A DNA stretch of 45,422 nt. It comes from Anaerotignum lactatifermentans. GTDB taxonomy: Bacteria; Bacillota; Clostridia; Lachnospirales; Anaerotignaceae. Below, piece after piece: positions 26,640-36,234 of the stretch. The stretch covers positions 1 through 45,422 of the forward strand of contig NZ_JACSNY010000015.1 in NCBI RefSeq assembly GCF_016902535.1, in the 5' to 3' direction. The notes under the pieces were generated by a model. It was given only the letters and a program-made list of their open reading frames with translations, ran no database searches and was not told the origin of the DNA. Each line of letters starts with the position of its first letter. The stretch's first letter is position 1. The position numbers and the translations under genes are program-made.

Positions 26640-28052
26640 ATGGAACATCAACCTGAACTGCAAAAAGGTCTGGAGCAGGAAAATCCGCTGGGGACGGAAA
26701 ATATCAGATCCTTATTGAAAAAGCTGGCCTTTCCGGCCATTACAGCCCAGGTGGTCAATGTGCTGTATAATGTGGTAGACCGTATTTATATCGGGCATAT
26801 CCCGGAAACAGGGGCTTTGGCGCTGACAGGGGTAGGGGTCTGCATGCCTATTATCATGCTGATTTCCGCTTTTGCGGCTCTGGTCAGCATGGGAGCCGCG
26901 CCCAGAGCCTCTGTGCTTATGGGGCGGGGCGAAAAGGAAGAAGCGGAAAAAACACTGGGCAACAGCTTTGTGATGCTGCTGGCTATTGCCGTAATACTGA
27001 CGGTGTTTTTTCGGCTGTTTGCCAGAGATTTTCTCATGGCCTTCGGCGCCAGTGAGAATACCATCGGCTATGCCATGGAATATATGAATCTCTATTGTCT
27101 GGGTACCATATTCGTACAGCTGGCGCTGGGGCTGAACGCCTTTATTACGGCCCAGGGCTTTGCCAAGATCAGTATGCTCACTGTGATGATCGGCGCGGCG
27201 TTAAATATTGTGTTAGACCCTGTGTTTATCTATCTTTTGGGGATGGGAGTACAGGGAGCGGCACTGGCGACCATCCTTTCTCAGGCGGTTTCCGCCCTTT
27301 GGGTCATCCGTTTTTTACTGGGAAAAAATACTATTTTAAAGCTGCGGGCGAAAAATTTCGGACTGCGGGCCAATGTGGTATTTCCCAGCCTGCTGTTGGG
27401 GATGTCTCCTTTTATCATGCAGGCTACGGAAAGCGCCATCAGTCTTTGCTTCAATTCTTCCCTGTACCGCTACGGCGGGGATACGGCCGTAGGCGCCATG
27501 AGTATTCTCACCAGCATCATGCAGTTTTCCATGCTGCCTCTGATGGGGCTTGCCCAGGGCGCCCAGCCCATTACGGGCTATAATTTCGGCGCCAAAAAAC
27601 CGGGGCGTGTCCGGGAGACCTTCCGGCTGCTGCTCAAATGCAGTCTGGCCTATTCTCTGAGTCTGTGGGCTGTCTGTATGATTTTCCCCCGGCTGATCCC
27701 TATGCTCTTTACCAAAAATGAGGGCCTGCTGGATTATACGGCCTGGGCTTTACGGTATTATTTCGCCGGGGCCGGGATTTTTGGCATACAGATCGCCTGC
27801 CAGCAGACCTTTATCGCCATTGGCAACGCCAAAACATCGCTGTTTCTGGCCGTATACCGGAAGATTATTCTGCTGATTCCGCTGATTTATCTTCTGCCCG
27901 CTTTTCTGGAACAGAAGGATCGGGCCGTATTTCTGGCGGAGCCTGCGGCGGATATCATCGCGGTCTGCACCACGGCCGCCATGTTCTTTTTCCAGTTCCG
28001 AAGGGTTATGGCAAAATTGGAAAAAGAAGAAAACGCGCCGAAAATGGCGTAA
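26640..28052 (+). CDS. MATE-family multidrug/cation efflux transporter
   Basis: About 470 residues and 12 hydrophobic segments. The family pattern is visible as KKLAFPAITAQVVNVLYNVVDRIYIG and again in the second half (MQATESAISLCFNSSLYRYGGD, GLAQGAQPITGYNFGA). The ATG at 26640 lies 7-9 bases after AGAAGG; an upstream in-frame GTG at 26631 is less likely. It lies between mnmE and mnmG, 20 bp after mnmE, so is probably co-transcribed. Substrate unknown. Confidence 0.9.
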   Translation: MEHQPELQKGLEQENPLGTENIRSLLKKLAFPAITAQVVNVLYNVVDRIYIGHIPETGALALTGVGVCMPIIMLISAFAALVSMGAAPRASVLMGRGEKEEAEKTLGNSFVMLLAIAVILTVFFRLFARDFLMAFGASENTIGYAMEYMNLYCLGTIFVQLALGLNAFITAQGFAKISMLTVMIGAALNIVLDPVFIYLLGMGVQGAALATILSQAVSALWVIRFLLGKNTILKLRAKNFGLRANVVFPSLLLGMSPFIMQATESAISLCFNSSLYRYGGDTAVGAMSILTSIMQFSMLPLMGLAQGAQPITGYNFGAKKPGRVRETFRLLLKCSLAYSLSLWAVCMIFPRLIPMLFTKNEGLLDYTAWALRYYFAGAGIFGIQIACQQTFIAIGNAKTSLFLAVYRKIILLIPLIYLLPAFLEQKDRAVFLAEPAADIIAVCTTAAMFFFQFRRVMAKLEKEENAPKMA

Positions 28053-28074
28053 AAATCGGATATTTTTTGATGGG

Positions 28075-28107
28075 ACCCCCGAAAATGCTTGCATTACGGG
28101 GGTTTTT
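28075..28107 (+). terminator. Terminator between the MATE gene and mnmG
   Basis: ACCCCCG and CGGGGGT arms followed by TTTTT. It implies mnmG is partly uncoupled from the mnmE-MATE transcript. Confidence 0.8.
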
Positions 28108-28184
28108 CCCATAAAATGATACAATGGAATTTTAATAGACAAAACAAACGGCGGTTTTTTTGATATACAGAGGTGAATGGGAAA

Positions 28185-30065
28185 ATGTACGAAGCGGAAA
28201 CCATAGATGTGGCCGTCATCGGCGGGGGACACGCCGGCTGTGAGGCGGCTTTGGCGGCGGCGAGACTGGGCATGAAAACAGTGATGTTTGCCATCAGTCT
28301 GGACAGTATCGCCATGATGCCCTGCAATCCCTCCATCGGCGGCAGCTCCAAGGGCCATCTGGTCCGGGAGATCGACGCTCTGGGCGGGGAAATGGGCAGA
28401 AATATTGACAAAACCTATATTCAGACAAAAATGCTCAATACGGGCAAGGGGCCGGCGGTTTATTCCCTGCGGGCCCAGGCCGATAAAACGAGATACCACG
28501 AGGAAATGAAGCATACTCTCGAAAAAACGGAAAACCTGAAAATTAAGCAGGCGGAAATTTCCGAGATCCTCATGGAGGACGGCCATGTTTGCGGCGTAGT
28601 GACTACCAGCGGAGCGGTATTCCGCTGTCGGGCGGCGGTGCTGTGTATGGGCACTTATATGAAAAGCCGCTGTCTCAGCGGGGATCATATTGTGGAAAGC
28701 GGACCCAATAACCTGATGCCCGCCACAAAGCTGAGTCAGAATCTTATGGATATGGGCATCCGGCTTTTCCGTTTCAAAACAGGCACTCCCGCCCGTATGA
28801 ACCGGAATTCTCTGGATTTCAGCAAAATGGAACCGCAGTACGGAGACAGGGACATCGTTCCTTTTTCCTTTGAAAATACGCCGGAGGACATCGCCAGAGA
28901 GCAGGAGCTTTGCTGGCTGACTTATACCAACGAAAAGACCCATGAGGTCATCCGGAAGAACCTGCACCGTTCTCCTTTGTTTGGCGGGCTCATCGAGGGC
29001 ACCGGCCCCAGATACTGCCCCTCCATTGAGGACAAGGTAGTGCGCTTTGCCGATAAGGAACGCCACCAGCTTTTTGTGGAGCCGGAAGGGGAAAATACAG
29101 AGGAAATGTATATTCAGGGCATGTCCTCTTCTTTGCCGGAGGATGTGCAGATCGAGATGTACCGCACCATTCCCGGCTTGGAACACTGTGAGATCACCCG
29201 TTTTGCCTACGCCATTGAGTATGACTGCATCGACGCCACCCAGCTGAAGCTGTCTCTGGAATTCAAAGACTTCCATGGCCTTTTTTCCGCCGGACAGTTC
29301 AATGGTTCTTCGGGCTACGAGGAAGCGGCGGCACAGGGGCTTATGGGCGGCATCAACGCCGCACGGTATATTCAAGGGAAGGAGCCTGTGGTCCTGCGCC
29401 GTTCCGATGGCTATATCGGTGTTTTGATTGACGACCTCATTAGCAAAGGCAGTAAGGAGCCTTACCGCATGATGACCTCCCGGGCGGAGTTCCGTCTTTT
29501 GCTGCGGCAGGACAACGCCGACCAGCGTCTGACGCCTTTGGGCTATGAAATCGGCCTGATTTCTCAGGAGAGATATGACAGCCTGCTGGAAAAGGAACGT
29601 CAGACGGCGGAAGAGATCCAGCGGGTACAAAATCTGACCATTGCGCCTTCTCAGGAGGCGGCGGCGGTACTGGAGCAGTATCATAGCTCTTTGATTAAAA
29701 CCGGCGTTAAGCTGGCGGATCTGGTGAAACGGCCGGAGCTGGACTATGAAAAGCTGGCGCCCATAGATAAGGATCGTCCTGTTCTGCCGCCGGCGGTGCG
29801 GGAACAGGTGAATATCCAGATCAAATATGAAGGCTATATCAACCAGCAGCTGAAACAGGTGGAACAGTTCCAGAAACTGGAGAACCGCAGACTGCCGGAG
29901 GATATAGACTATGAAACCATACAGGGGCTGCGTCTGGAGGCCAGACAGAAGCTCAACGCCATCCGCCCCGAATCTTTGGGACACGCCTCCCGTATTACCG
30001 GCGTTTCCCCGGCGGATATTTCCGTACTGCTCATTTATATGGAGCAGCACAAACGGGGCCGATAA
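28185..30065 (+). CDS. mnmG: tRNA uridine-5-carboxymethylaminomethyl synthesis enzyme MnmG
   Basis: 626 residues, usual length. The N-terminal FAD site is [21 protein letters not shown]; the [23 protein letters not shown] segment and the C-terminal [10 protein letters not shown]-like end ([18 protein letters not shown]) are typical. ATG at 28185 is chosen because GAGGTG lies at the right distance; an upstream GTG at 28173 lies on it. Partner of MnmE. Confidence 0.96.
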   Translation: MYEAETIDVAVIGGGHAGCEAALAAARLGMKTVMFAISLDSIAMMPCNPSIGGSSKGHLVREIDALGGEMGRNIDKTYIQTKMLNTGKGPAVYSLRAQADKTRYHEEMKHTLEKTENLKIKQAEISEILMEDGHVCGVVTTSGAVFRCRAAVLCMGTYMKSRCLSGDHIVESGPNNLMPATKLSQNLMDMGIRLFRFKTGTPARMNRNSLDFSKMEPQYGDRDIVPFSFENTPEDIAREQELCWLTYTNEKTHEVIRKNLHRSPLFGGLIEGTGPRYCPSIEDKVVRFADKERHQLFVEPEGENTEEMYIQGMSSSLPEDVQIEMYRTIPGLEHCEITRFAYAIEYDCIDATQLKLSLEFKDFHGLFSAGQFNGSSGYEEAAAQGLMGGINAARYIQGKEPVVLRRSDGYIGVLIDDLISKGSKEPYRMMTSRAEFRLLLRQDNADQRLTPLGYEIGLISQERYDSLLEKERQTAEEIQRVQNLTIAPSQEAAAVLEQYHSSLIKTGVKLADLVKRPELDYEKLAPIDKDRPVLPPAVREQVNIQIKYEGYINQQLKQVEQFQKLENRRLPEDIDYETIQGLRLEARQKLNAIRPESLGHASRITGVSPADISVLLIYMEQHKRGR

Positions 30066-30086
30066 ATAGAAAGGAGGTAGAAAGAA

Positions 30087-30512
30087 ATGTTTTTTCTGCC
30101 TTGGCACCAAAGAAAACAGGAACAGAAACGAAGAATGAGATTATATCTGCCGTCAGTCCGCCGCAGGTTCCCCATGGAAACGGCGGCTCTGCGGTGTTTG
30201 AAGCAGCCGTATTTCTCTCTTTCCGATACCCGGGGAACGGTCATGGCCTTTCTTCGGGCGCTGCAGAAAAACCGGACGGAAGAGGCCAGAGGTTATCTTT
30301 CCCGGACGGTGGGAAACGGCGCGGATATGGAGCAGATCCAGAAGTTCTTTTCCTCCGAGGGCAGCTACTGCCTGTTTCTGGAGGAAAAAGGAGAGCGGAC
30401 CAGAACGGTTTCTCTGGCCTGCGCAGACCGGCGGGAAATGATTTTTCTGCGGCTGGTGACAGAGCCGGACGACTACGGCAGATGGAAGATTTATGAGATA
30501 GAAAAGGAGTAA
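30087..30512 (+). CDS. Hypothetical protein, 141 aa
   Basis: AAAGGAGG precedes the ATG and the gene lies between mnmG (21 bp) and rsmG (3 bp) on the same strand, so it is expressed with them. The protein is basic at its N-terminus; the middle reads TVMAFLRALQKNRTEEARGYLS, suggesting an alpha/beta fold of the NTF2-like kind (inference only). No membrane segment. Function unknown. Confidence 0.7.
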   Translation: MFFLPWHQRKQEQKRRMRLYLPSVRRRFPMETAALRCLKQPYFSLSDTRGTVMAFLRALQKNRTEEARGYLSRTVGNGADMEQIQKFFSSEGSYCLFLEEKGERTRTVSLACADRREMIFLRLVTEPDDYGRWKIYEIEKE

Positions 30513-30515
30513 GCC

Positions 30516-31235
30516 ATGGAGCATAAAAGCCTGCTGATGGACTGCGCGAAGGAAATGGGTGTAGAACTGACGGAAGAGATGCTGTCCCAGTTTGAGACGT
30601 ATTTTTCTTTGCTTATCGAATGGAATGAAAAAATGAACCTGACGGCCATTACGGAGGAGCGGGAAGTGGTGCTGAAGCATTTTGCCGACTGCATCAGTGT
30701 ACTGCCCCATCTGGCTCTGACAGGGAAGGAAAAGATCATTGATGTAGGCACCGGCGCTGGGTTCCCCGGCATCCCCTTGAAGATTGCCTGCCCCTCTTTA
30801 GAGGTGACACTGCTGGATTCTTTGCAGAAGCGCATCGGTTTTCTGGAGGAAGTGGGGCGGCAGCTGAATCTGGAAGGCGTGACCTATCTCCACAGCCGGG
30901 CGGAGGACGGCGGCCAGAATCCGGAACTGCGGGAGCAATTTGATCTGTGCGTATCCCGGGCGGTGGCTAATCTGTCGGTGCTTTCGGAATACTGCCTGCC
31001 TTTTGTGAAAACCGGCGGCAGACTGGCGGCTTTGAAAGGCCCCGATGCCCTCAGAGAGCTGGAAGAGGCCCAGGGCGCCCTGAAAAAGCTGGGCGGCACT
31101 TTGGAGAAAGTAGTGGATGTGGAGATTCCTTTTACCGACCTGCGCCATAAACTGGTCATCATCAGAAAAACAGAGAAAACACCGGCGCAGTACCCCAGAA
31201 AAGCGGGAAAAATACAGAAAAATCCCCTGCGTTAA
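30516..31235 (+). CDS. rsmG: 16S rRNA (guanine-527-N7)-methyltransferase RsmG
   Basis: 239 residues. SAM-binding motif IIDVGTGAGFPGIPLKI (about 74-90), the N-terminal LIEWNEKMNLTAI and VSRAVANLSVLSEY are all typical. It methylates G527 of 16S rRNA, and its loss is known to give low-level streptomycin resistance. Confidence 0.96.
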   Translation: MEHKSLLMDCAKEMGVELTEEMLSQFETYFSLLIEWNEKMNLTAITEEREVVLKHFADCISVLPHLALTGKEKIIDVGTGAGFPGIPLKIACPSLEVTLLDSLQKRIGFLEEVGRQLNLEGVTYLHSRAEDGGQNPELREQFDLCVSRAVANLSVLSEYCLPFVKTGGRLAALKGPDALRELEEAQGALKKLGGTLEKVVDVEIPFTDLRHKLVIIRKTEKTPAQYPRKAGKIQKNPLR

Positions 31236-31243
31236 AGAAAGAC

Positions 31244-31280
31244 AGCGTTTTCCCATGGGTTTGGGAAGACGCTTTTTTTT
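31244..31280 (+). terminator. Terminator after rsmG
   Basis: AGCGTTTTCCC and GGGAAGACGCT arms followed by eight T. Confidence 0.85.
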
Positions 31281-31300
31281 CGGGGAAATATGGAAAAATC

Positions 31301-31329
31301 ACGGTTCCTGTCGAGGAGCCGTTTTTTTT
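31301..31329 (+). terminator. Second tandem terminator before noc
   Basis: ACGGTTCC and GGAGCCGT arms with a six-base loop and eight T. Two terminators in series fully separate noc from rsmG. Confidence 0.8.
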
Positions 31330-31434
31330 GTTGTACGGTTTTTGGGAAAGAGCGAGAAAGCTGTGCTACCATTAAAAAAAGAGGGGGATCTGCCCGTCTT
31401 TGGACGGAAAATACATCAAAAAAGGAGTGATCCT

Positions 31435-32265
31435 ATGGAAGCATTGAAATTTCCTGATCTGCGTATGAAAAAAGAAATGTCGGTCTGTCATCTGCCTTTG
31501 GATAAAATACGCCCCAATCCCTATCAGCCCAGAAAGTATTTTAACCGAATGGCGTTGGAGGAACTGGCGGATTCTATTGCCGCCTATGGCCTGCTGCAGC
31601 CTATTACGGTGCGGAAAATGCATAATGGATATTACGAGCTGGTGGCGGGGGAACGGCGTCTGCGGGCGGCGGAAATGGCAGGACTGACTTTGATTCCGGC
31701 CATGATCTTACAGGTGGGAGAGAATGAAAGCGCCCTGCTGGCTTTTATTGAGAATATCCAGCGACAGAATCTGTCCTTTCTGGAGGAGGCGGAGGGCTAC
31801 CGGAATTTGATGGAGGACTATGGTATGACCCAGGAGGAACTGGCGGAAAAGCTGTCTAAAAGCCAGTCCTTTATCGCCAATAAGCTGCGGCTTCTCAGAT
31901 TGGAGGAAAGCGTCCAGCGGATGCTTATGGACCACCATTTCACGGAGCGCCACGCAAGAGCCCTGCTGCGGCTGCCGGACGAGGAAAGCCGGATGACGGT
32001 GCTGGAGCGGATGATCCGGGAGGAATTGAATGTCCGCAAAACGGAGGAATTGGTGGAGGACACCATGGAGCGACTGCGGGCGCGGACGGAGGAAAAGCCG
32101 GAGCAGAAGGAAAAGCGGTATGTGACGGATTTCCGGCTGTTTACCAATACCATCAAGCAGTCGGTGGAGGTGATCCGAAAGGCAGGGATGGAAGTCCTTT
32201 ATGAGGATAAGGCAGAGGAGGATGGCTGTGAAATCCTGATCCGGATTCGCAAAAAAGAGGAATAG
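31435..32265 (+). CDS. noc: ParB-like nucleoid occlusion protein Noc
   Basis: 276 residues; start at 31435 follows AAAGGAG (a longer frame from 31117 crosses rsmG and the terminators and is rejected). The ParB N-terminal domain has IRPNPYQPRKYF, ELVAGERRLRAAEMAGL and ENIQRQNLSFLEEAEG, then a helix-turn-helix with LAEKLSKSQSFIANKLRLL. Its place next to rsmG and before parA-parB matches noc of Bacillus, which blocks division over the nucleoid. It could be a second ParB; position favours Noc. Confidence 0.85.
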   Translation: MEALKFPDLRMKKEMSVCHLPLDKIRPNPYQPRKYFNRMALEELADSIAAYGLLQPITVRKMHNGYYELVAGERRLRAAEMAGLTLIPAMILQVGENESALLAFIENIQRQNLSFLEEAEGYRNLMEDYGMTQEELAEKLSKSQSFIANKLRLLRLEESVQRMLMDHHFTERHARALLRLPDEESRMTVLERMIREELNVRKTEELVEDTMERLRARTEEKPEQKEKRYVTDFRLFTNTIKQSVEVIRKAGMEVLYEDKAEEDGCEILIRIRKKEE

Positions 32266-32291
32266 GCTTATAAGAAATAGATAAAGGGTTC

Positions 32292-32320
32292 TTGTTTTTT
32301 GTGAAAAGAAATGGTATATT
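32292..32320 (+). promoter_or_regulatory. Promoter of the mannanase-like gene
   Basis: TTGTTT (32292-32297), 17 bases, TATATT (32315-32320), about 145 bases before the start codon. The long leader to 32463 holds no clear ORF. Confidence 0.5.
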
Positions 32321-32463
32321 TTACTTAAACACAGCGGTTTTTATCAGAACAGGCTCTGTTTTGTGTATAAAAACTGGAAGAAGAAAGAAAATATTGTGTA
32401 TTTTGCTTTCTTCCGCGCTGAGAGAATGTTTTAGGGAAAGAACAGTAAAAGGGGGAATGTACC

Positions 32464-34077
32464 ATGAAAAAACAATGGAAGATCATCAGTGCCATGGGGC
32501 TGACACTGGCCCTTCTGGCCAACAGCGTACCGGCTTTTGCGGCCCATCCTAAGGGATACTGGCCCTATCTTTCCGCTTTTACGGAAGCGAAAAACGCCAA
32601 TAATAAAGATCAGATGCTGGTAAAGGGCAACGCTTTGCTCCAGTATTATCAGAATCTGCCGCTGGATTCCGATGTGGCGTCTATCCGGTATAATGTCAAT
32701 TACGCCAACTACCCCATTTATGAATCTAAAGGGAATTATACCAAAGCCAAAGAGGCTCTTCAGCAGGTGGAGGTCAACGGGGCTTATCTGGGCTTTACAG
32801 ACGCTGTGACCATGGCGAAGGAACGGGAGAGAAAGATTTCTCCCAACGCTCAGGTATACGCTTTGACCAATGCCCAGGCGCCTTATTATGGGGCGAAAAA
32901 TGAGCCGAAAAGCGGCACCTGGTACGGCCGTGTCTGGACGGAGGCCAATGACGCGGCGGCAGAAGGGGAATCTATCGTTTCCTTCTATGTAGAGCTGGGT
33001 CAGAGCACGGCGGCGGATATGGACCGGTATATTTCGCCTTTTGACGATGGAAAACACGCCATCCATATTGCCTGGAACTTCCCTCAGGAGGGGAGCACCG
33101 TTGCCGCCATCAACGCGGGAACGTATGACGCTAATATCCAGAAAACGCTGAGCTATCTGGCAACGTTGAAAAGCCCTGTGCTTCTGCGTATCGGCGGGGA
33201 AATGAATGTATGGACCAACGCGACTATGGGAGAGGCCTTTAAAGCGGCCTATACCAGAATCGCGCAGAAAGCCAGAACTGTGGCGCCTAATGTGGCTCTG
33301 GTCTTCTCGCCCAACTACACCTCCTCCTTTGGCGGGGATATGGAGACTTATTTCCCCAGCGCGTCTTTGGTGGACTGGGTAGGCGCTTCTCTGTATGTGA
33401 ACCAATATCAATCCGCTTTCAGTCCCAAACCGGGGCAGGATGCCAATGAAATGTATTTCGGCATCGGCAATTACGCGGACCCTGTAAAGAGCTTTTCCCA
33501 CGCGGCGGATCTGGCAAAGAAATATAACAAGCCTATGATCGTAACCGAGGGGGGAAGCGGACACAGCATTTCCGGTTCCGCTTCTTTATCCAATTTCGCG
33601 GCGGAGCGGGTGAAAGAACTGTATACGACCCTGAATATGGTTTATCCGCAGGTAAAAGCCATCATTTATTTTGACAGAAACGGCAGTGGATATGACTATA
33701 CTCTGCAAAATAACGCGGCGGTACAGGCGGCTTATGTCAGCGCTTTGAAATCCAATCCTACGCTGATCTCTCAGGTGGGACAGCAGGCGCAGACCTTCCA
33801 GCCTCTGTCGGCAGTCCGCGGCGCCAGCGGCGTCATTACCCTGCGGGCATACTGTGATGTCATTGGCCAGACCGTGACGGCAACTTATTCCGTAGACGGA
33901 AAATGGCTGGGCACACAGACCTCGATGCCTTATCGGTGCCAGCTGGACAGCAGTACATTGACGGTGGGAAATCATACCCTGCGGGTAATTTTCCAGGCGC
34001 CCAACGGTTACAGCCAGACTTTGAATTATCAGCTGACCAAGGCGGCGGACGGAAGCGTTTCCTTCCAGCAGGCATAA
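32464..34077 (+). CDS. Secreted GH26-like beta-mannanase
   Basis: 537 residues. A Sec signal peptide ends with VPAFAA (about residue 27). The catalytic part carries LLRIGGEMNVW (Glu246, likely acid/base) and KPMIVTEGG (Glu362, likely nucleophile), as in family GH26 mannanases and related glucanases of clan GH-A. An N-terminal module (about 30-150) has no recognised fold. The last 100 residues (GVITLRAYCDVIGQTVTATY to the end) look like a bacterial Ig-type module. The substrate, mannan or another beta-glucan, cannot be settled from sequence. Good GGGGGAATG-type leader, standing alone. Confidence 0.75.
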   Translation: MKKQWKIISAMGLTLALLANSVPAFAAHPKGYWPYLSAFTEAKNANNKDQMLVKGNALLQYYQNLPLDSDVASIRYNVNYANYPIYESKGNYTKAKEALQQVEVNGAYLGFTDAVTMAKERERKISPNAQVYALTNAQAPYYGAKNEPKSGTWYGRVWTEANDAAAEGESIVSFYVELGQSTAADMDRYISPFDDGKHAIHIAWNFPQEGSTVAAINAGTYDANIQKTLSYLATLKSPVLLRIGGEMNVWTNATMGEAFKAAYTRIAQKARTVAPNVALVFSPNYTSSFGGDMETYFPSASLVDWVGASLYVNQYQSAFSPKPGQDANEMYFGIGNYADPVKSFSHAADLAKKYNKPMIVTEGGSGHSISGSASLSNFAAERVKELYTTLNMVYPQVKAIIYFDRNGSGYDYTLQNNAAVQAAYVSALKSNPTLISQVGQQAQTFQPLSAVRGASGVITLRAYCDVIGQTVTATYSVDGKWLGTQTSMPYRCQLDSSTLTVGNHTLRVIFQAPNGYSQTLNYQLTKAADGSVSFQQA

Positions 34078-34096
34078 AATCGCATAAAAAAGAAAG

Positions 34097-34131
34097 GAGC
34101 ATGGGCCCTTTTGGGGCCATGCTCTTTTTTT
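34097..34131. terminator. Bidirectional terminator between convergent genes
   Basis: GAGCATGGGCC and GGCCATGCTC arms, then T on the + side and a T-rich stretch on the minus side. It ends both the mannanase-like gene and the thioesterase operon. Confidence 0.85.
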
Positions 34132-34612
34132 ATACGGGGGTAGGGAATGTCTGCTCCAGCTTCATAAAGGTGGCGTTGGATACCGCCGCCAGGATATCAT
34201 CCCGCTCCAGCCGGGCTTCCGCCGTCAGGTGGTAGATGGTATGGCCCATACGGTTGATGCGGACCTTATAATGGATGGTATCCGTCTCCATGACCGGCTT
34301 TAAGAAGGTGGTATCAATGGAGATGGTGGAGATCATATGCTGTTTGGCGTAGTAATGGCATAGCAGGCCAAAGGATACGTCAAAGCCTGTGACGATAATG
34401 CCGCCATGAAGGCCTTTTTCCGGGTTCAGCTGCCATTCCTGTACGGCAAAGGCAAATTCCGCCGTTCTGTTTTCATAATCACAGGAAATGACTTTTGGCT
34501 GAAGAAGCTGCAGGACACTGTCTTTTATCAGACCAAATTCCGGGTTTTCCAGCTGTTTCAGCCAGGCCAGCATTTCTTCCTGAGAGGAGTGTTCTTCTGT
34601 TAAATAAATCAT
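34130..34612 (-). CDS. Hotdog-fold thioesterase-like protein (second paralog)
   Basis: 160 residues of the PaaI-type hotdog fold. LHGGIIVTGFDVSFGLLCHYY carries the HGG motif and a following Asp that form the catalytic or CoA-binding centre of this superfamily. It is clearly related to the gene just before it. Its ATG overlaps the previous stop as ATGA, so expression is coupled. Likely substrate is an acyl-CoA; which one is unknown. Confidence 0.82.
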   Translation of the reverse strand: MIYLTEEHSSQEEMLAWLKQLENPEFGLIKDSVLQLLQPKVISCDYENRTAEFAFAVQEWQLNPEKGLHGGIIVTGFDVSFGLLCHYYAKQHMISTISIDTTFLKPVMETDTIHYKVRINRMGHTIYHLTAEARLERDDILAAVSNATFMKLEQTFPTPV

Positions 34613-35127
34613 AAGGACTTCCCTTCTTCCGCGGCCTTCTGGGCCAGTAATTTTTGTTTTGTCTTATAGTGCAGGATTTTAAATGTACCTGTTGCCGTTG
34701 CCGCTAATTTGCCGCTGCTTTTCAGATAAACTTCGCCGTCCATGGTGACCAGGCTTCTGCCGAAGGATTTGATCTTGCTGTGAAAGAACATGGTGTCTCC
34801 CAAACGGATGGGCCGCAGAAAAGAAGTAGATAGATTGACTGTGGTCAAAATATTAGGAGAAGCGTAGTAATGACAAAGCATGCCCAAAGAAGTATCAAAT
34901 CCGGTGGACGTAATGCCGCCATGGATCATTTGCTGAGGGTTCAGTTCCCAATCCAGCACTTGAAAGGACATAACGCTTTCTCCTGCCAAAAAATCGCAGC
35001 TGACAAAGGAGGGTTTCATTTTGGCGATGACGCCGTTTTTCAGCCGAGGGGAATCCGGTCCGGTCCCTTCCCGGAACCAGGCTTCCATATGTTCCTGGGA
35101 AAGCCCAGGGATCTCATTAAAATTCAA
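34609..35127 (-). CDS. Hotdog-fold thioesterase-like protein (first paralog)
   Basis: 172 residues. The motif is MIHGGITSTGFDTSLGMLCH, matching its neighbour's motif closely. The N-terminal 40 residues contain LKNGVIAKMKPSFVSCDF. Two hotdog genes in tandem could give a heterodimer, since hotdog enzymes work as dimers or tetramers; this is inference. It lies 29 bp after the alpha/beta hydrolase. Confidence 0.82.
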   Translation of the reverse strand: MNFNEIPGLSQEHMEAWFREGTGPDSPRLKNGVIAKMKPSFVSCDFLAGESVMSFQVLDWELNPQQMIHGGITSTGFDTSLGMLCHYYASPNILTTVNLSTSFLRPIRLGDTMFFHSKIKSFGRSLVTMDGEVYLKSSGKLAATATGTFKILHYKTKQKLLAQKAAEEGKSL

Positions 35128-35156
35128 ATCAAAGACCTGCCTTTCTTTTGTGTTTT

Positions 35157-36113
35157 TTACCGCTGTTCGTCTATAAACTGAGTTACAGAAGAGACAAAAG
35201 CGGCAGTGTTTTCCATATGGGGCAGCGCAGCAGTATTTTCAAACAATAAAAATTCGCCGTTGCTCCGTGTTTTTTCCGCTTCTTCCATGTACTGCCAGGG
35301 ATTGGCGATGTTTTTTTCGCCCCAGATCAGAAGGAATGGCTTTTCCAGACGATGAAAGGCGTCTTTTGTATCCGCCGCCGCGAATCTTGTTTTTATGGCC
35401 GCATAGACCATTTGGGCATGGGCACCCCGGCGGGCGTTTTGGCAAACAGCCTCCAGAAAATCGGGGTCCAGACGTTCTTTTTCGTAGAACATTTCCTCCA
35501 GCATGGATTTGAGCCGGCTTTTTTTGGTGTCCTGCAGAAAACGCTGGGTCCCTATGACAGGAGAAAGCAGCATTTTCAGCGGTTTCATATCCTCTGTTGT
35601 GGCAAATCCACGGCCAAAGCCCTCTGGTGAAATCAGCACCAGCTTTTCCAGATCTTCGGGATAAAGCATAGACCAAATCAGCGCCAGGTCAGCGCTGCTG
35701 TTGGCTGCCAGGACAGAAACGCTTCCGGAAATTTCTTTTTGAACGAAGTCATGAAGAAAGGCGGCATATTGATAAGCCGTCCAAGGTTTTTTTGGCTGTT
35801 GGGACTGTCCGAAACCGGGCAGGTCCATGGTATAAACCGTGTACTCTTTCGAAAGCGCTTCCGCTGCTTTCTCCCATTCCATTCGAGAGGCTCCAGGAAA
35901 AATACTGTGGAGCAGAAGCAGTTTTTTCCCGTATCCTCTTTTTTCAAAGGCTGTTTCTATTCCATAAAACTCCTGCTTCTGGCAGGAGGACAGATTTTCT
36001 TTTTGATTGGCCCGACGGAGGGTCACGCATTGATAAAGAATCAGCGCGCCCATAGTGGCGCCCAATGAAGCTGCCAGCGGAAGTGAAAACTGTTTGAGTA
36101 TTTTTTTCATCAT
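35157..36113 (-). CDS. Alpha/beta hydrolase with an N-terminal membrane anchor
   Basis: 318 residues. A hydrophobic stretch near residues 10-30 (FSLPLAASLGATMGALILYQ) is a membrane anchor. The hydrolase core has LLLLHSIFPGASRMEWEKAA, MDLPGFGQS, a nucleophile elbow reading ANSSADLAL in place of the usual GxSxG, and a C-terminal LPHMENT with the likely catalytic His. The start at 36113 follows AAGGAGG; a longer frame was rejected. First gene of a minus-strand operon that runs against the replication direction. Confidence 0.82.
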   Translation of the reverse strand: MMKKILKQFSLPLAASLGATMGALILYQCVTLRRANQKENLSSCQKQEFYGIETAFEKRGYGKKLLLLHSIFPGASRMEWEKAAEALSKEYTVYTMDLPGFGQSQQPKKPWTAYQYAAFLHDFVQKEISGSVSVLAANSSADLALIWSMLYPEDLEKLVLISPEGFGRGFATTEDMKPLKMLLSPVIGTQRFLQDTKKSRLKSMLEEMFYEKERLDPDFLEAVCQNARRGAHAQMVYAAIKTRFAAADTKDAFHRLEKPFLLIWGEKNIANPWQYMEEAEKTRSNGEFLLFENTAALPHMENTAAFVSSVTQFIDEQR

Positions 36114-36234
36114 GGGAAAAGCCTCCTTTCCAGTATAAATTTCTGTATTACTATTATGAACCGAAAAGCGGCATTTGAAAAGGGGGTATTTCATAGGATA
36201 GAATGAAGTTTTTTTGGAGCGGGGAGGCGTTTTG

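Noticed and set aside
27750-30110. 786-codon minus-strand ORF opposite mnmG
   Set aside because: Antisense shadow of mnmG and the MATE gene; no ribosome binding site and no recognisable domain.
31117-31434. Longer N-terminus for noc
   Set aside because: The extension overlaps rsmG and crosses two terminators; the ATG at 31435 has a good AAAGGAG.
31435-32265. Plasmid-type ParB
   Set aside because: The position between rsmG and parA-parB and the length fit chromosomal Noc; no plasmid genes are present.
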